From Helicobacter sp. (lineage in GTDB: Bacteria; Campylobacterota; Campylobacteria; Campylobacterales; Helicobacteraceae): a DNA stretch of 15,493 bases. Within the stretch, counting starts at the first letter, position 1, and each line of letters opens with the position of its first letter. Shown here one piece after another: positions 14,024-15,493 of this stretch. The notes beneath the pieces were generated by a model. The model did no database searches. It was not told the origin of the DNA and saw only the letters and a list, made by a program, of their open reading frames with translations. Position numbers and translations under genes: made by a program. The stretch lies in contig JAAVGZ010000086.1 in assembly GCA_014799985.1 (NCBI GenBank), positions 11,536 through 27,028 of the forward strand. Reading direction: 5' to 3'.

Positions 14024-14368
14024 CTACCACATGCCCTGATAATACTCCCCCCAGCTCTCGAGGCTGTTAATGACGCTCTTTAGGCTCTGCCCAAGCTCTG
14101 TGAGGCTGTATTCGACCTTCGGCGGGACTTCGGCATAGACCTTGCGGCAAATGAGCTTTGCATCCTCGAGCTCGCGGAGATTCTGTGTCAAAACCTTTTG
14201 CGAAATGCTCTGTTTCTTGGCTGCGCTAATCGACCTTCTAAGCTCACCAAATCGCCGCTTGCCAAGCATCAAATCATGGATAATCAAAATTTTCCATTTG
14301 TTGCCAATCAGGTTGAGCGCGGTTTCCACAGGGCATGGCGAATAGTAGGGGCTCATTTTTTCGTGCAT
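14024..14368 (-). CDS. HxlR-family winged-helix transcriptional regulator
   Basis: A 114-residue DNA-binding protein. The N-terminal SPCPVETALNLIGNKWK block (10-25) and LMLGKRRFGELRRSI lead into the recognition helix (ISQKVLTQNLRELEDAKLI, 55-73). A wing with VPPKVEYSLTELGQSL (81-96) completes the HxlR/MarR-like fold. The single Cys at position 12 is in the place used for thiol or electrophile sensing in YodB/HypR-type members. ATG 14368 is chosen because AAAGG lies 7 bases upstream; the ORF opens further out at 14440 but lacks a ribosome site there. It is divergent from the DinB-family gene, and the 162-base gap has candidate promoters and repeats for control of both. Near its 3' end the coding strand has a run of six G. 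Confidence 0.9.
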   Translation of the reverse strand: MHEKMSPYYSPCPVETALNLIGNKWKILIIHDLMLGKRRFGELRRSISAAKKQSISQKVLTQNLRELEDAKLICRKVYAEVPPKVEYSLTELGQSLKSVINSLESWGEYYQGMW

Positions 14369-14402
14369 TGTCTGCCTTTGATTCCAAATTTTTGCAAAAA
14401 TA

Positions 14403-14431
14403 ATCATAGCACAAAAGCCTAAGCAATGCAA
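14403..14431 (-). promoter_or_regulatory. Promoter of the HxlR-family gene
   Basis: On the minus strand TTGCAT (14431-14426), 17 bases, then TATGAT (14408-14403), with TGC directly before the -10 box. The start would be near 14396, about 28 bases before the ATG at 14368. A short TAC-N3-GTA symmetry at 14447-14455 lies just upstream. Confidence 0.45.
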
Positions 14432-14471
14432 TAGTTTCAAAAAGAATACTATGTAATAAAAAAATGCCTAC

Positions 14472-14500
14472 TTGACTTTTGGAATATTTCATGCCAAAAT
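14472..14500 (+). promoter_or_regulatory. DinB-gene promoter overlapped by an inverted repeat
   Basis: TTGACT at 14472-14477 and CAAAAT at 14495-14500 are 17 bases apart, a plausible promoter with a weak -10. TTTTGG (14477-14482) and CCAAAA (14494-14499) form an inverted repeat with an 11-base spacer lying across the whole core promoter. This is a good position for repression by the neighbouring HxlR-type protein, which binds as a dimer. Binding is inferred. Confidence 0.4.
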
Positions 14501-14530
14501 TCCTACCTCAAATCATCACAAGGAGACAAA

Positions 14531-15046
14531 ATGAAACAGGCTCTGTTGCTTCAGGCACAATACAATCAGTTCGCGAACAAAAATATGTTCGCGGTTTTGC
14601 AAGGCGCGCCCAAAGACGCATTATACAAAGATTGCGGGCTTTATTATGGCAGCATTATGCGAACGGCAGAACATAGTCTTTGCGGCACAATCGGCATTGT
14701 GTTCCAACATTTTAGCCCATTTGCGACAAAAAAGCTCGATGGGCTAGACGCACTTTTTGGGGCAATCACACCCGAAGGCAAGCTTCAAAGCACCATTTTC
14801 AATGACTTGGACGCATTTGCAAAATTGCAAGACCAAGTGGATAGCAAAGTCATCGAGCTAATCCAATCCATTGAAGATTTTGACAGCGTTGCCGTGCTCG
14901 CTTTTCCGGGCATAGAATTTAAAAAGCCACGTGGATTTTTGATTCTCGCAATGCTCAATCACGCCGTCCATCATCGCGGAGCGATTGCGGGCGCGCTTGA
15001 TATTCTCAAAATCGAGAATGACTTTAACGGCATGCTCGGAATGTAG
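14531..15046 (+). CDS. DinB-family protein
   Basis: A 171-residue protein with the four-helix DinB/YfiT-like fold. The metal-ligand pattern is visible: H48 (RTAEH) in the second helix and H144 and H148 in the NHAVHHRG motif (143-150), the family hallmark usually followed by a small hydrophobic helix as here (AIAGALDIL). Relatives include thiol-dependent transferases and proteins of unknown function; the name comes from damage-inducible B. subtilis DinB and does not imply a polymerase. AAGGAG lies 5 bases before the ATG. It is divergent from an HxlR-family regulator, which fits a stress- or electrophile-responsive pair. A long hairpin follows directly after its stop. Confidence 0.88.
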   Translation: MKQALLLQAQYNQFANKNMFAVLQGAPKDALYKDCGLYYGSIMRTAEHSLCGTIGIVFQHFSPFATKKLDGLDALFGAITPEGKLQSTIFNDLDAFAKLQDQVDSKVIELIQSIEDFDSVAVLAFPGIEFKKPRGFLILAMLNHAVHHRGAIAGALDILKIENDFNGMLGM

Positions 15047-15049
15047 CAA

Positions 15050-15091
15050 AACATCGTAATGGTGAAAGATAACTTTTACCATTGCGATGTT
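15050..15091. terminator. Long hairpin between convergent genes, probable bidirectional terminator
   Basis: Left arm 15050-15068 and right arm 15073-15091 pair over 19 bases with two G-T wobbles, around the loop ATAA. It starts 4 bases after the DinB-gene stop and lies between that gene and the convergent gene ending at 15107-15132. There is no strong T-run on either side, so it may stall or protect RNA ends rather than act as a textbook intrinsic terminator. Confidence 0.6.
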
Positions 15092-15106
15092 GCTTCAAGT
15101 TTATCA

Positions 15107-15493
15107 TCATCGTTTTATCATTCCAAAACTCAAGAGATATAAAATAATGTTGATATAATTTGAGCGGCGATGATGCGAACGGCAATGATAACGGCGAGCA
15201 CAAAGCAGTGCAGCGAGATAGGGTGGCAAACGATGAAACGAGGAACGTTTTTCGCTTCCAAGCATTACGATACTCTCCTCATGTCGTTGCATATTATAAA
15301 AACCAAATAACAGACTTTTTTGCTTTCTATAATCTTCGGAAATAATCGATATTTTTTTACTCAAATCTTGGGCATTCACTTTCTCTTTTGGCAGATAAAG
15401 ATGTGAGAGTGCCAAGCCAAATACTTTACAATGGACATAATCCATTTTGGTCATAATTTCATCGATTCTCTTAAACTCCTCAAACCTTTGTGC
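15107..15493 (-). CDS. Unknown protein, 5' end cut off, probable frameshift near its 3' end
   Basis: The frame is open from the window edge (AQRFEEFKRIDEIMTKMDY...) to a stop at 15107, so the true start lies outside. Up to about 15253 the peptide looks natural. After that it becomes an unlikely string rich in Arg, His and Cys (RRYHCRSHHRR). One base removed from the T5 run at 15248-15252 (A5 on the coding strand) switches to a frame reading VPRFIVCHPISLHCFVLAV and then a continuous hydrophobic helix, ending at TGA 15130-15132. The intact product would then have a C-terminal membrane span. No family is recognised. It could be a pseudogene, a phase-variable gene or a base-call error. It is convergent with the DinB-family gene. 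Confidence 0.5.
   Translation of the reverse strand, partial: AQRFEEFKRIDEIMTKMDYVHCKVFGLALSHLYLPKEKVNAQDLSKKISIISEDYRKQKSLLFGFYNMQRHEESIVMLGSEKRSSFHRLPPYLAALLCARRYHCRSHHRRSNYINIILYLLSFGMIKR

Noticed and set aside
14045..14052. Phase-variable C6 run at the 3' end of the HxlR gene
   Set aside because: Six bases is short, and slippage would alter only the last few residues of the regulator, so there is little ground for a functional switch.
14479..14676. Plus-strand 65-codon frame overlapping the DinB gene start
   Set aside because: It runs in another frame through the DinB gene, has no ribosome site, and its peptide is Arg/Gln-rich noise.

Overview
The window looks like chromosome from a Helicobacter-type Campylobacterota. 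The clues are a HefC/CmeB-like RND pump, tight gene packing, A-rich Shine-Dalgarno sites, very dense GATTC/GAATC pentamers, and a high load of DNA methyltransferases and restriction enzymes. No rRNA, tRNA, insertion sequence or CRISPR array is visible. The genus is an inference; no species marker is present.

Layout. Left edge, minus strand: the first 59 bases of a PhzF-family gene behind an arginase-fold gene, both served by a well-formed promoter at 993-1021. Divergent from it, plus strand: a secreted cyclophilin-like protein and a Tat-signal aldo/keto reductase. Without a visible terminator these run into a modification/restriction cassette: a Dam-like D12 adenine methylase (TTG start), an EcoRV-type endonuclease, and an M.EcoRV-type adenine methylase. 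The last two are very AT-rich and overlap by 8 bases. A 270-base spacer with gene-like debris follows, then a nucleotide-transporter-like membrane protein and a 1037-residue RND efflux permease.

The pump gene meets, tail to tail and only 7 bases apart, a leftward four-gene operon (13894 down to 9923). It holds a second type II endonuclease with a K-T-S-L-R-E-R signature, an N4-cytosine-type methylase (TSPPY), a beta-class adenine methylase (DPPY before FMGSG) and a D12 alpha-class adenine methylase. Consecutive genes overlap by a few bases, apart from a possible 5-base gap that depends on the start chosen for the third. Beyond it lie a minus-strand HxlR-family regulator and a divergent DinB-family gene sharing a control region. 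At the right edge a membrane-protein fragment reads back toward DinB, and a 19-bp hairpin separates the two.

How it works together. Two unrelated restriction-modification loci bracket two transporter genes, giving five methylases and two nucleases in about 11 kb. The EcoRV-type nuclease keeps the catalytic Asp/Asp/Lys spacing of EcoRV but has Leu where EcoRV has Ile91, a position known to set metal preference. By eye the whole window contains no GATC and no GGCC, which implies long exposure to restriction of those sites. Other points worth checking: three TTCAC repeats spaced 11 bases apart at the pump promoter, a palindrome inside the promoter of the second restriction operon, an inverted repeat at the DinB promoter, and a probable single-base frameshift in the right-edge gene.
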